Part shown: piece by piece, positions 1-8,405 of the stretch | Position numbering within the stretch: the stretch's first letter is position 1 | Layout: the number at the start of each line of letters is the position of its first letter | NCBI GenBank assembly: GCA_030429545.1 | Contig: JAUIFF010000022.1 | Location: 94,010 to 158,009 of the forward strand | Length of the DNA stretch: 64,000 nucleotides | Reading direction: 5' to 3' | DNA from: Polyangia bacterium | GTDB taxonomy: Bacteria > Myxococcota_A > Polyangia > Nannocystales > Nannocystaceae | Notes under the pieces: model-generated | What the model was told of the DNA's origin: nothing | The model's database searches: none | What the model saw: only the letters and a program-made list of their open reading frames with translations | Translations under genes and position numbers: made by a program

Positions 1-1055
1 CCGGGGCCGCTCCACGAGCTGGCGGCGATAAATCGGTACCCACCGCCGACGCTGATGCGAAAAAACGGGCTGAGTTTTACATGTAGGTACATCTCAGGCT
101 CGGCCACGAAAAACCCGTTGCGGTCCTCGCAGATGCCCTGGGTTTTGTTTTGCAAGCACGCCCCGCCACCGCCGAGGAGGGTCAGCAGTTCAAACGACAC
201 CCGCTGGCGGACCCGGGCCACAACCACGCCGATCGCCGCTCCGGCGTAGTTGAGGTTGAGCGCACGCACCGGGTCGGGTGCCTGCGGGTCGATATGAACG
301 GGGAGCATGAGGTAGTGAAGAGCTGCTCCAAGAGACAGACGTTTGCCGAGCAGCACGCCGCCGCGCAAGCCGACGATTGCAGCGAATTGGCGGTTGAGGA
401 GGGTCAACTTCACCAGGGGTCCGCCATAACCACCGATCTTGCGTTGGCCCGGTATGGGTGCAGGTTCCTCGGGTGACTGCGCTGCTTGGGGCGGCACAGG
501 TTGGGTTGCAGCTGGCTGGGGCACCGCGGGTTGCGAGGCCGGAGCGGGCGTTGGTTGCGAGGCCGGAGCGGGCGTTGGTTGCGAGGCCGGAGCGGGCGTT
601 GGTTGCGAGGCCGGAGCGGGTGTTGGTTGCGATCCGACCGCGGGTTGCGAGGCCGGAGCGGCTGTTGGTTGCGAGGCCGGGGCGGGTGTTGGTTGCGATC
701 CGACCGCGGGTTGCGAGGCCGGAGCGGCTGTTGGTTGCGAGGCCGGGGCGGGCGTTGGTTGCGGTTGCGAGGCCGGAGCGGGTGTTGGTTGGGATGTGAC
801 CGCTGGTTGCGAGGCTGGGGCGGTGCCGGGCGGCGATGCGACAGGTTTTTCTGGATGGCTCGCAGGTGGCGGTGCGTCGCTCGGAAGGTTGGCTGTACCA
901 GGGGCTTTGGTTGTGGCCGACGAGCCGTCGGATTGACTCGATGTCGTTACAAAAAAATTAGATGTAGCATCAATGTTTTTGCCAAAGGCCGGCGTCGTCA
1001 GCAGACACCCGGCGAGGGACAACAAACTCGGCAAAAAGATGGATCGCGCGCCCAT
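1..1055 (-). CDS. Secreted or lipidated protein with SQPTPAPA repeats and a beta-barrel-like C-terminus (partial)
   Basis: The reading frame opens at an ATG at 1055 and runs off the left edge without a stop (351 codons seen). The N-terminus is hydrophobic and contains L-A-G-C at residues 14-17, a good lipobox, so it may be a lipoprotein. Residues about 74-176 are Pro/Ala/Ser/Gln-rich and built from an 8-residue unit (SQPTPAPA) encoded by a 24-bp tandem repeat. From about residue 200 come alternating hydrophobic Gly-rich strands ending in aromatic residues, as in small outer-membrane barrel proteins. The plus-strand frames over the repeat are shadows. The function is unknown; outer-membrane location is inferred. 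Confidence 0.75.
   Translation of the reverse strand, partial: MGARSIFLPSLLSLAGCLLTTPAFGKNIDATSNFFVTTSSQSDGSSATTKAPGTANLPSDAPPPASHPEKPVASPPGTAPASQPAVTSQPTPAPASQPQPTPAPASQPTAAPASQPAVGSQPTPAPASQPTAAPASQPAVGSQPTPAPASQPTPAPASQPTPAPASQPTPAPASQPAVPQPAATQPVPPQAAQSPEEPAPIPGQRKIGGYGGPLVKLTLLNRQFAAIVGLRGGVLLGKRLSLGAALHYLMLPVHIDPQAPDPVRALNLNYAGAAIGVVVARVRQRVSFELLTLLGGGGACLQNKTQGICEDRNGFFVAEPEMYLHVKLSPFFRISVGGGYRFIAASSWSGP
530..835. repeat. 24-bp tandem repeat inside the SQPTPAPA protein
   Basis: On the plus strand the unit begins GGTTGCGAGGCCGGAGC and is repeated about ten times with small changes, some units carrying a GATCCGACC variant. It encodes the Pro/Ala spacer of the minus-strand gene. The near-identity of adjacent units suggests recent expansion by slippage or unequal recombination. 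Confidence 0.85.
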
Positions 1056-1122
1056 GTGGTAGATCGCGCCGCACGATGGCCCAATCACAGGGCCGGCGCA
1101 AGACTCTGGGGCTGGGTTGGCC

Positions 1123-1137
1123 TATGATCGGTTCATG
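1123..1137 (+). promoter_or_regulatory. -10-like box six bases before the ATG (leaderless candidate)
   Basis: TATGAT at 1123-1128 is followed by six bases and the ATG at 1135. With a housekeeping-type promoter the transcript would begin at or next to the start codon. An ATG at 1117 lies upstream of the box and is a less likely start. The same arrangement with similar flanking bases occurs at 57033-57047. Confidence 0.5.
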
Positions 1138-1785
1138 TGTCCGCCAGATCCCGAAGTAGAGTCCCCCGCACCACCGCCGCCCGAGGGGGATGCGATCATT
1201 TCGCTCCAGGTGGATCTCGACCGCCTAGGGTTTGATCCAGGGAAGATCGATGGCCGGTTTGGCCCCAAAACCCGCGCCGCGATCCGCCGGTTTGAGCGCA
1301 GCCAAGATGTGCTCGAACCCAGTGGCGAGCCCACGCCCGAAATCATGGCCGCCTTGGCCGCGACCCGCGCTGGTTCCCAGGTAAAACGCTTGCACGAGGC
1401 CGCGCAGGCAGCCGAACGCGTGGCCCGGCATAAACGCGATTTGGCGACACAGCTGCGGGCCGAAACCCCTTCTGGCTCCCGACCTTTTGGCCACCCGCAC
1501 GAGGAAGCAGCCGCCGCCGCCCTAGGTGCAGCTGAGCACTTCGTCCAAGCAGCAGAGTTTTGGCAACGGGCAGCGACCCAACCCGAGGACTGGAAGTTGC
1601 GGGCCCGCGCAGCCGAGGCGCGTAAGCAGGCAGCGCTCGCGGCCTCTTCGGCGAGTGCGGGATTTGTCGAGGTCGCAGGGGGGTATGGCGAGTCCGGTGA
1701 CCCGCTGACACAGGCACGTGCACTCGAGGGCGCCGCCAAAGCTTCTGCACTGATCGCGCGCTTGAGCCCAGGGCCGAGCACCTAA
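1135..1785 (+). CDS. Peptidoglycan-binding-like domain protein
   Basis: The 216-residue product has, after a Pro-rich start, a PG_binding_1-like segment (about residues 22-70) containing the family-type pattern L..LGF.PG.IDGRFGPKTR.AIR.F. The rest is Ala-rich and helical, with many Ala/Glu/Arg/Gln residues and probably coiled. There is no signal peptide, so it is either cytoplasmic or exported by an unseen route. The start at 1135 is preferred over 1117 because a -10-like TATGAT ends six bases before it. It lies divergent to the SQPTPAPA protein. Domain recognition is fairly secure; the biological role is not known. Confidence 0.7.
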   Translation: MCPPDPEVESPAPPPPEGDAIISLQVDLDRLGFDPGKIDGRFGPKTRAAIRRFERSQDVLEPSGEPTPEIMAALAATRAGSQVKRLHEAAQAAERVARHKRDLATQLRAETPSGSRPFGHPHEEAAAAALGAAEHFVQAAEFWQRAATQPEDWKLRARAAEARKQAALAASSASAGFVEVAGGYGESGDPLTQARALEGAAKASALIARLSPGPST

Positions 1786-1828
1786 ACAATGATTGGCCAC
1801 CGATCTTCCTGAGCACCTGTCAGGCCCC

Positions 1829-1840
1829 GGCAAATTTGCC
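1829..1840. promoter_or_regulatory. 12-bp perfect palindrome upstream of the binding-protein gene
   Basis: GGCAAATTTGCC is perfectly self-complementary and lies 43 bases before the proposed start at 1884, ahead of the -10-like TACTAT at 1870-1875. It could be an operator for a dimeric regulator. This is inference from symmetry and position alone. Confidence 0.3.
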
Positions 1841-1883
1841 AGGAGGTAGGAAGATTCGCCCGAGAATACTACTATGTCCCGCG

Positions 1884-3374
1884 ATGCCGACCTCTCACGT
1901 CGTCCGTCTTTTGGCCACCGGGGCCATGGGTGTCTCTTTCGCCGCCGTGGCGGCGATCGGGTGCTCGGTTGTCTCGGCAGTTGATTTTCAGCAGTGTTCG
2001 CAAAATACCGACTGTCGCTCGGCATTCGGTCTGGGCTGGGGCTGTAACGCGACGACGGGATACTGCGAGCAGGTCGAGCAACATCCGCGATGCAGCCGGG
2101 TTGAACCCGCGGGCCTGTTCGACGACGAGGCCCACTCGACGACATTCGTCATGGGTACCCTCTTTAACGATGCCGCGGTCCTAGGCGACCAGGTGCTGAT
2201 CAACTCGGCGAAGTTGGCGGTCCGCGAGGCCAACCAATCGACCCTCGACGGGCGACTTTTTGGTCTCGTCCACTGCGACTACCAAGACAACCCCGATATC
2301 GACCAGCTGAGCTCTGAAGAGGCGGCCGCCGAAACGGCGCGGTACATGGTCGAGGAGCTCGGGGTCAACGTGATCATTGGGCCGGGTACGTCGAGCACCG
2401 CGGAAGCTGTGTACGAGGCCATCAAAGACACCGAGACGCTGATCATCTCGCCCTCGGCCACGGCCAACAGTTTGATCGAAATCGATGGCCTCAACGGCAC
2501 CAAAAACCCGGGCAACCCGGGCCTGTTTTGGCGGACAGCACCGCCAGACCTCGGGGTCGGGGCCAAGATGGCGTCGTTGGTGCAGGAGGGGGGCGCCAAC
2601 AATACGGTGATCCTCCACGAGACCGGTGGCTACGGCGAGGGGCTGGCCCTGGAGGTCGAGCGACTGTTGATCGAAGGCGGTGGCGCGAGCACCCGCTATG
2701 CCTTTGAAAACCAAGGGTCGGCCAACATCCAGACCATCTCGCTCAATGAGCAAACGTTTGACTCGGTCGTGTTCATCTCGTCGGAGGTCGACGTCGTGTC
2801 CGACTTCGTCAACACCATCGGCGGACTGATTCAGGACAACATGAACAGCCCTTACGCGAATGCGCGGGTTGTCGTGTCCGATGCCGCGGTGCCGAGTTCG
2901 CTGATCACCGACTCGCAAGCTCGCCCGGCAATGCTCGAGGTGTTCGACCAGATGTACGGCGTGCGCTACGAGGACCGCTCGGGCGATCCGGTTTACGACA
3001 TCTATGTCGGCGCCTACGAAAACAGCTCATTCGACACCGGCTTTATCGATGGGTACTACGGCGAGCACACCTACGACGCGACCATGCTGGCGATCTTTGG
3101 GGTGGCTTGGGCGACCTATCAAGAGGGTGGCGACCTGACCGCCCGCAACATCGCCAAGGGCCTGTGGCAAGTGAGCTCAGGTTCGTATGTGCCGATCAAC
3201 TCCAACAGTTTCGATGTTGTGAAATCGGCCTTCCGCAATGGGGTTTCGGTCGATGTCGAAGGGGCATCCGGCGAGCTCAATTACGACGCGTTCACCGAAG
3301 AAACGACGGCCGCGGTCGAGGCCTGGCAGATCCAGTGCAATCCGCAGTGCACCGACGTGCCAGTCGGCTCGTAA
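1884..3374 (+). CDS. LivK-type periplasmic binding lipoprotein
   Basis: A 496-residue protein with a signal sequence ending in the lipobox A-I-G-C (Cys about 27), then a short Cys-rich segment and a Peripla_BP_6-like fold. The recognisable landmarks are VNVIIGPGTSSTAEAV and LIISPSATA, as in receptors for branched amino acids and related ligands. No permease or ATPase gene is adjacent, so it may serve as an orphan receptor rather than a transporter part. The start at 1884 gives the best signal peptide and has TACTAT (1870-1875) eight bases upstream; frames starting earlier lack support. The ligand cannot be told from the sequence. Confidence 0.8.
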   Translation: MPTSHVVRLLATGAMGVSFAAVAAIGCSVVSAVDFQQCSQNTDCRSAFGLGWGCNATTGYCEQVEQHPRCSRVEPAGLFDDEAHSTTFVMGTLFNDAAVLGDQVLINSAKLAVREANQSTLDGRLFGLVHCDYQDNPDIDQLSSEEAAAETARYMVEELGVNVIIGPGTSSTAEAVYEAIKDTETLIISPSATANSLIEIDGLNGTKNPGNPGLFWRTAPPDLGVGAKMASLVQEGGANNTVILHETGGYGEGLALEVERLLIEGGGASTRYAFENQGSANIQTISLNEQTFDSVVFISSEVDVVSDFVNTIGGLIQDNMNSPYANARVVVSDAAVPSSLITDSQARPAMLEVFDQMYGVRYEDRSGDPVYDIYVGAYENSSFDTGFIDGYYGEHTYDATMLAIFGVAWATYQEGGDLTARNIAKGLWQVSSGSYVPINSNSFDVVKSAFRNGVSVDVEGASGELNYDAFTEETTAAVEAWQIQCNPQCTDVPVGS

Positions 3375-3513
3375 GTACGAGATTTGGCTACAGGTGGCGG
3401 TCCTGCCACCTCGCGGATCGGGCTGTGGATCACACGCCCAGCGCGGAATTTGGTCCCCCCAACGCACGTAAACCCGCTATCGTGTAGGGTGATTGTCTAC
3501 GAGGGCATAACCA

Positions 3514-5124
3514 GTGGCAGAACAAAAAACCATAGTTGCGGGTGGAGCTGTCCCCCAAGCTGTGACCGGCGAATATGCCGTGCCCACAGCGCGCGCCGAT
3601 GAGGATTTGACCGGCAGTGTATTGCTCGGTCGTTACCAAATTCTCAGGCCCCTGGGCGTCGGCGGGATGGGGACCGTCTACCTGTGTGAACACACCACGA
3701 TCCTCAAGAAGTTCGCCGTCAAAGTATTGAGCGCCGAGCTTTCACAACGGCCCGATCACGTCGACCGCTTCCTCCGCGAAGCCCGGGCTTCGTCGATGAT
3801 CTCGCATACCAACGTCGTCGAGATTACCGACTTTGGTCAAACCCCAGGCGGGGCCCCATTTTTTGTCATGGAGTACCTGCAGGGCGAGGACCTCTCGGAC
3901 ACCCTCGCCCGTGAGGGCAAGCTCCCGTGGCGGCGGGCCAAACAGATGATGCTGCAAATATGTGCCGCGTTACAGGCCGCCCACGACCAGGGCATCGTCC
4001 ACCGCGATATGAAACCCGGCAACGTGCTGCGGGTCGAACAGCCGGGCAACCAAGACTTCGTCAAGGTGCTCGACTTCGGTATCGCCAAGGTGACCTCGAG
4101 CGAGATCGAAGACAAAAACCTGACTCAAAGCGGGACGGTAATCGGTACCCCCGAGTACATGTCCCCCGAGCAAGGTTGGGGCAATCCCGTCGACCACCGC
4201 GGAGACATCTACGCCACCGGTGTGATCCTGTTTGAACTGTTGGCCGGCAAGGTGCCATTTAGCGGCAATTCGCTGATGGAAATCCTCAACCGCCACATGT
4301 ACGAGGTCCCCGATGTCGATGCCGCGGGAATCCCCGAAGATGTCGGACGGATCATCCTCAAGGCCATGCAAAAAGACCGCGAGCTGCGGTTTCAGTCGAT
4401 GCAGGAATTCATCAATGCCCTCGAAGCCATCGGCACCGGGGCCGCGACCGTGCAGGTCGTCGACGAGGAAATCCAAACCCCGTGGGGCCAGCAAGTCACC
4501 GCCCGGTTCTCAGCCGTCAAAGACGAAGAACCACCCAAAAAGAAGTCCGCGATGCCGTTGTTGATCGGCTTGGGTTCACTCGCCGTGGGAGCAGCCGTTG
4601 CGTTCGTCATGATGAGTGGCGGCGACCCCCAACCGGCGCAACAGCCGGCAGCACCCCCGCCGACCGAAGCCCCGGCCAAGGCAACGGAAAAACCGGCTGA
4701 AACACCGGTCGAAAAACCGGTCGAAAAACCCGAGACGATCAAGCAACTCGCACCGGATACCGAAAAAGTCCGCTTCCGAATCACGACACCTGGAGTCGAC
4801 GCAAAGATCCTCGATGCGCGCGATGAGGGCATCTACGGGATGACAAACGACGCAAAGGGCGTCGAGGTCGAAAAGAGCAACGACCCGCTCAAGTTGATTC
4901 TGCGAGCCGATGGCTACGAGGATCTAGAGTTTGAGATCGTGCCGAACTCAGACAAACAGTTCGAGCGCCCACTGGTCAAAGAGACGACAAAGTCGACCAA
5001 AAAGCGCAAGAAAAAACATGTGGGTACAACGAAGCCGGATACGACGACTGACAAGCCGGCTGAGCAGCCCAAGAAAAAGAAGTCGGGCGTGGGGTCGGAT
5101 CTGATGGACCCGTTCAGCAATTAA
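3514..5124 (+). CDS. Membrane-anchored Ser/Thr protein kinase with C-terminal PEGA-like region
   Basis: A 536-residue Pkn-type kinase starting at GTG. It has a glycine loop GVGGMGTVY near residue 48, an ATP-binding Lys in AVKVLS near 71, the catalytic loop HRDMKPGN near 165, DFG near 188 and an APE-like PEYMSPEQ. One hydrophobic segment (about 348-368) follows the kinase domain, then a Pro/Glu/Lys linker and a roughly 80-residue beta-rich region resembling a PEGA domain, ending in a Lys-rich tail. Topology is therefore a cytoplasmic kinase with an extracytoplasmic sensor. All catalytic residues are present. It stands alone and is followed by the large hairpin at 5131. Confidence 0.9.
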   Translation: MAEQKTIVAGGAVPQAVTGEYAVPTARADEDLTGSVLLGRYQILRPLGVGGMGTVYLCEHTTILKKFAVKVLSAELSQRPDHVDRFLREARASSMISHTNVVEITDFGQTPGGAPFFVMEYLQGEDLSDTLAREGKLPWRRAKQMMLQICAALQAAHDQGIVHRDMKPGNVLRVEQPGNQDFVKVLDFGIAKVTSSEIEDKNLTQSGTVIGTPEYMSPEQGWGNPVDHRGDIYATGVILFELLAGKVPFSGNSLMEILNRHMYEVPDVDAAGIPEDVGRIILKAMQKDRELRFQSMQEFINALEAIGTGAATVQVVDEEIQTPWGQQVTARFSAVKDEEPPKKKSAMPLLIGLGSLAVGAAVAFVMMSGGDPQPAQQPAAPPPTEAPAKATEKPAETPVEKPVEKPETIKQLAPDTEKVRFRITTPGVDAKILDARDEGIYGMTNDAKGVEVEKSNDPLKLILRADGYEDLEFEIVPNSDKQFERPLVKETTKSTKKRKKKHVGTTKPDTTTDKPAEQPKKKKSGVGSDLMDPFSN

Positions 5125-5130
5125 ACGGGT

Positions 5131-5230
5131 GCGCGGGCTATTTTGGCCTGGCTGCGGCCCTGAACCGCTTGCAGTAGTGACTACAGCTTCGCGGTTCAGG
5201 ACTCGCACCCAGGCCAAAATTTCACCGCGC
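5131..5230. repeat. Large cruciform/hairpin element, copy 1
   Basis: A 100-base nested inverted repeat right after the kinase stop. The arms are GCGCGG/CCGCGC (5131-5136, 5225-5230), a perfect 12-bp pair (5140-5151 with 5209-5220) and a perfect 10-bp pair (5159-5168 with 5191-5200). The apex reads GCTTGCAG then ACTACAGCTTCGC. The same design and nearly the same apex recur at 60159-60255 although stem sequences differ. It may act as a terminator, but the conserved apex suggests more than that. Confidence 0.6.
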
Positions 5231-5440
5231 AAGTTGGCGTTGGTGCGGGCGCTGGGTTTGAGGGCGAGTGTTGGTGCGGGCGCTGGGGTTGAGGGCGAGT
5301 GTTGGTGCGGGCGTTGGGGTTTGAGGGCGAGTGTTGGTGCGGTTCAGGACTCGCACCCAGGCCAAAGTTTCACCGCGCAAGTTGGTGCGGGCGTTGGGTT
5401 TGAGGGTGTTGGTGCGGGCGGATGGCGGTGCGCTGGGCTT
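5231..5440. repeat. Imperfect tandem repeats with a partial hairpin-arm copy
   Basis: About three units of roughly 31 bp, starting GTTGGTGCGGGCGCTGGGTT, are followed at about 5338-5385 by a second copy of the right arm of the preceding hairpin (CGGTTCAGGACTCGCACCC) and then further partial units. No convincing coding frame covers it. The region looks like a duplication-prone non-coding spacer. Confidence 0.65.
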
Positions 5441-5485
5441 CCGGCTCGACCCAGGGCTTATTTGGGTAGTCGTTGCTGTTACAAG

Positions 5486-5529
5486 AGATACCGAGCGACG
5501 ATCTTTGATAGCTTCGTCGCTCGGTATCT
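5486..5529. terminator. Perfect 16-bp hairpin between the converging kinase and prfC genes
   Basis: Arms at 5486-5501 and 5514-5529 are exact complements around a 12-base loop. It lies 17 bases past the stop of prfC (minus strand) and beyond the kinase gene, so a role as a bidirectional transcription end is likely. There is no clear T-run, so intrinsic termination is uncertain. Confidence 0.5.
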
Positions 5530-5546
5530 GATCTTCCTACGCAAGC

Positions 5547-7238
5547 CTAGGTGTGCTCGCGGGTAGCTCGGAAGATGAGGTCGGGGAATCGCTCTTCGAC
5601 CTTGGCGAGGTTCCAGCGGTTGGGTGCCAGATAGGCGAGGTCTCCGTGGCCGTCGTGGGCGAGGTTTTGCTGGGCCTTGCGCTCGAACTGGTCCATCAAC
5701 TTGCGTATTTGGATGCGCGACTTGCCTTCGGTTTTGGGGGTGACCCAGCGGGCTGTTGTATATTCAACACCCTCATAGTCGGCGTCGACGCTGTACTCGG
5801 ACTTGAGCCGGTGCTTCATCACTTCGAGCTGAAGCTGGCCGACGGCTCCGACGATCCATTGGCTGCCGAGCATCGGTTTGAACACCTGGATGGCCCCTTC
5901 CTCGGATAGCTGTGTCAGTCCCTTGGCTAGGGCCTTGGCCTTGAGCGGGCTTTTGAGGAGGACGCGGCGAAATAGCTCGGGGGCGAAGCTGGGGATCCCG
6001 GTGAATCGCAGCTGCTCGCCGGTGGTGAAGGTGTCGCCGATTTTGATGGTGCCGTGGTTGGGGATGCCGATGATGTCTCCGGCATATGCCTCCTCGACCA
6101 GCTCGCGGCTTCGGGCTAAGAATGCGGTTGCGTTACCCAGGCCGATGTCTCTGCCGATTCGGCAGTGGGCGGCTTTCATGCCCCGTGTAAACCGGCCGGA
6201 GCAGATCCGTAAAAATGCCATCCGGTCGCGGTGGTTGGGGTCCATGTTGGCCTGGATCTTAAACACAAAGCCACTGAAGTCGCCCTCGTCGGCAACCACG
6301 CTGCGGGTTTCGACAGACTCTCCCGGGGCCGGTGCGCTGACGGCTGCCGCCCCGGTAATCGCTTCGCGGGGTTGGGGCGGGGGCGCTAGGCGGACAAACG
6401 TCTCCAGCAGCTCGCGGACACCAAAGTTGTTCATCGCCGAGCCAAACAGCAGTGGGGTCTGTTTGCCGGCTAAAAACGCTTGGTGGTCGAGTGGCTCGAT
6501 CGCCCCCGCCAACAGTTCGATTTCACCGCGCAGATCCTCGGCGTCGTCGCCGAGCAACTCGTCGAGCTTGGGGTCGTCTAGGCCGTCGACCGCAATGCCC
6601 TCTTGGATGCGGTCGTGGCCGCTGGCCGAAAACAAAAACAGGCGGTTGTGGACGAGGTCGTAGACCCCTTTGAAGCGCTTGCCCATGCCGATCGGCCAGG
6701 TTGCAGGTACACAGGTCATGCCGAGCTTTTTCTCGATGTTGTCGAGCAACTCGAGCGGCTCCATGCACTCGCGGTCGAACTTGTTGACGAACGTCACCAC
6801 CGGGGTGTCGCGCAACCGGCAAATCTCAATCAGCTTCTCGGTTCGCGACTCGACGCCCTTGGCCCCGTCGATCACCATCAAGGCCGCGTCGACGGCTGTG
6901 AGCACGCGGTAGGTGTCTTCGCCGAAGTCGGCGTGGCCGGGGGTATCGAGCAGGTTGACCTGGCACGGCGGATCGTTGGGCCGCTCGGGGTGGGGGTACT
7001 CAAAGCTCATCACCGAGGTGGTCACCGAAATCCCGCGCTCGCGCTCCATCGCCATCCAGTCGGAGGTCGTTGCACGTGCAGCTTTTTTTGAGCGGACGGC
7101 TCCGGCCAGTTGGATCGCCCCGGAGAACAACAGCAGTTTTTCCGTCAGCGTGGTCTTGCCGGCGTCGGGGTGGCTGACAATGGCAAACGTTCGCCGACGG
7201 GCGACTTCCTGGGCGATGGAGAGGGTCTGCTCGCTCAC
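5547..7238 (-). CDS. prfC: Peptide chain release factor 3
   Basis: A 563-residue translational GTPase of the RF3 type, which recycles RF1/RF2 from ribosomes after termination. The N-terminus carries the P-loop SHPDAGKTTLTEK (about 21-33), the switch region ERGISVTTSV, DTPGHADF and the base-specificity motif NKFDRE. The central and C-terminal RF3 domains follow, with GAVGQLQLEV. Length is slightly above the roughly 530 residues of E. coli RF3. The start is the ATG at 7238. It stands alone on the minus strand, divergent from the SMase-D-like gene across about 390 bases. Confidence 0.95.
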   Translation of the reverse strand: MSEQTLSIAQEVARRRTFAIVSHPDAGKTTLTEKLLLFSGAIQLAGAVRSKKAARATTSDWMAMERERGISVTTSVMSFEYPHPERPNDPPCQVNLLDTPGHADFGEDTYRVLTAVDAALMVIDGAKGVESRTEKLIEICRLRDTPVVTFVNKFDRECMEPLELLDNIEKKLGMTCVPATWPIGMGKRFKGVYDLVHNRLFLFSASGHDRIQEGIAVDGLDDPKLDELLGDDAEDLRGEIELLAGAIEPLDHQAFLAGKQTPLLFGSAMNNFGVRELLETFVRLAPPPQPREAITGAAAVSAPAPGESVETRSVVADEGDFSGFVFKIQANMDPNHRDRMAFLRICSGRFTRGMKAAHCRIGRDIGLGNATAFLARSRELVEEAYAGDIIGIPNHGTIKIGDTFTTGEQLRFTGIPSFAPELFRRVLLKSPLKAKALAKGLTQLSEEGAIQVFKPMLGSQWIVGAVGQLQLEVMKHRLKSEYSVDADYEGVEYTTARWVTPKTEGKSRIQIRKLMDQFERKAQQNLAHDGHGDLAYLAPNRWNLAKVEERFPDLIFRATREHT

Positions 7239-7628
7239 GGGCTGGGGAGTAGCAAACCTTGGCGGGGGGCGGAAGTGGATGGCGGCGAGTTTGACCGGCT
7301 CGCGGGCCTGTGGCGGGTTGTCGGCGTGAGAGAGCTAGCTCATTGCGCGGCGGCTCGGCGGGCGTGAGCGAGGGTCGATCTCGCCCATAGACATGTGTAT
7401 ACATGTACCGCCATCGAGGCGCTCCTCGCCGATATTGATTATACAAATAGTTGTTGCCGGTCGGTCGCGCCTCACCAGCCCCACAGGGTTGGTTTGCGGT
7501 GGTTCGCAAATAGGTTGCTTGGGTCAAAAAGGCGGATAGAACGGCACCTGGTGCCTGCTGGCCAGTTTTCTTGATCGTTGTGGTCGGGCCGTCGACTACC
7601 GATGGCGTACCCCAACCCAGGAAACCCA
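7239..7628. other. Divergent intergenic region
   Basis: About 390 bases between prfC and the phosphodiesterase gene, presumably holding both promoters. It contains TGTATACA flanked by ACATG sequences near 7390. I see no gene here. Confidence 0.4.
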
Positions 7629-8345
7629 ATGAGTCGACCTGTATTGATCATCGCCCATCGCGTCAACGCTATCTCCGCTATCAAATCCGTCGTCCAAGAC
7701 GGGGCCAATGCCATCGAGGCGGATATTCATGGAAGTGCCAGTCGCCTCGTGGTCGACCACGATGGTGCGTTCGCATTTTCAACCGAGCTCGATCCGTGGC
7801 TGCGCGAGCTTCAGCGGGTGGCTGCGGCGAACGCACGCCTCACAACCGTCATTTTTGATTTGAAGTATCGGCAGCGGGACGATGTCACCCGGGTGCTTCG
7901 CAGCCGGGTTCGGCAGCTTGTGACGACACCGCTAGAAATCGTGTTCTCGGTCGCCAACCTCGGCCGGGCCCAGGAGCTGTTCACGGGCGATTTTTTGGCG
8001 ACCCTTGGCGAGCGCGAGACCGTCGATATTTCGGAGCGGACAGACCCGGAGCAGGTCTCTGCCTACTACCGAGAGCACGACGTGCCGAGGGGCTACTACG
8101 CCGATGGTGTGTTTCGCTTTGGCACCGGCCAGGCCCGGATCGATGCCAACATCGCCAAGGCCCGGCAGCTGCGCGACGCTGGGAAAGGCATCCATCGGGT
8201 CTACACGTGGACCTACGAAAACAGCGAGTCGATCGAGGCCAAACTACGCGATGGCAATGACGGCATCATCGTCACCGGCAGTCGCGTGAACCGGGCCGTC
8301 GGCATTGTGCGAAGCATCGACGGGATCCATCTCGCCTCGAGATAG
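7629..8345 (+). CDS. Sphingomyelinase-D/glycerophosphodiesterase-like protein
   Basis: A 238-residue TIM-barrel-type phosphodiesterase. The N-terminal pattern HRVNAI (His10), then GANAIEADI (Glu30, Asp32) and VVDHDG (His44), matches the metal and catalytic layout of the GDPD superfamily. The spacing and the HRVNA...GANAIE.D and VYTWT...DGNDGII stretches look most like the SMase D/phospholipase D branch known from Corynebacterium and recluse spiders. No signal peptide is obvious, unlike secreted toxins. The start at 7629 follows an AGGAAA-like ribosome site; an earlier ATG at 7602 is possible. The substrate is not known; lysophospholipid or glycerophosphodiester cleavage is inferred. Confidence 0.65.
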   Translation: MSRPVLIIAHRVNAISAIKSVVQDGANAIEADIHGSASRLVVDHDGAFAFSTELDPWLRELQRVAAANARLTTVIFDLKYRQRDDVTRVLRSRVRQLVTTPLEIVFSVANLGRAQELFTGDFLATLGERETVDISERTDPEQVSAYYREHDVPRGYYADGVFRFGTGQARIDANIAKARQLRDAGKGIHRVYTWTYENSESIEAKLRDGNDGIIVTGSRVNRAVGIVRSIDGIHLASR

Positions 8346-8354
8346 CCCGGTCCC

Positions 8355-8384
8355 AAATTGCAAACGCCCCGACTTGCGGGGCGC
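8355..8384 (-). terminator. Terminator hairpin at the end of the lgt-like gene
   Basis: CGCCCC (8366-8371) pairs with GGGGCG (8379-8384). Read on the minus strand the stem is followed by TTTGCAATTT. It lies between convergent genes. The same arrangement with the same CAAATTGCAAACGCCCCG string occurs at 36031-36066. Confidence 0.6.
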
Positions 8385-8405
8385 CTAGCGTGATGGGCTG
8401 GGTTG

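Noticed and set aside
439..1127. Plus-strand Cys/Gly- or Arg/Trp-rich proteins across the 24-bp repeat
   Set aside because: They are translations of the repeat in wrong frames. The minus-strand frame has a signal peptide, sensible repeats and a folded C-terminal part.
7390..7405. TGTATACA-centred symmetric sequence as an operator for prfC
   Set aside because: Only the central eight bases are truly symmetric, and similar strings occur in many other places in the window.
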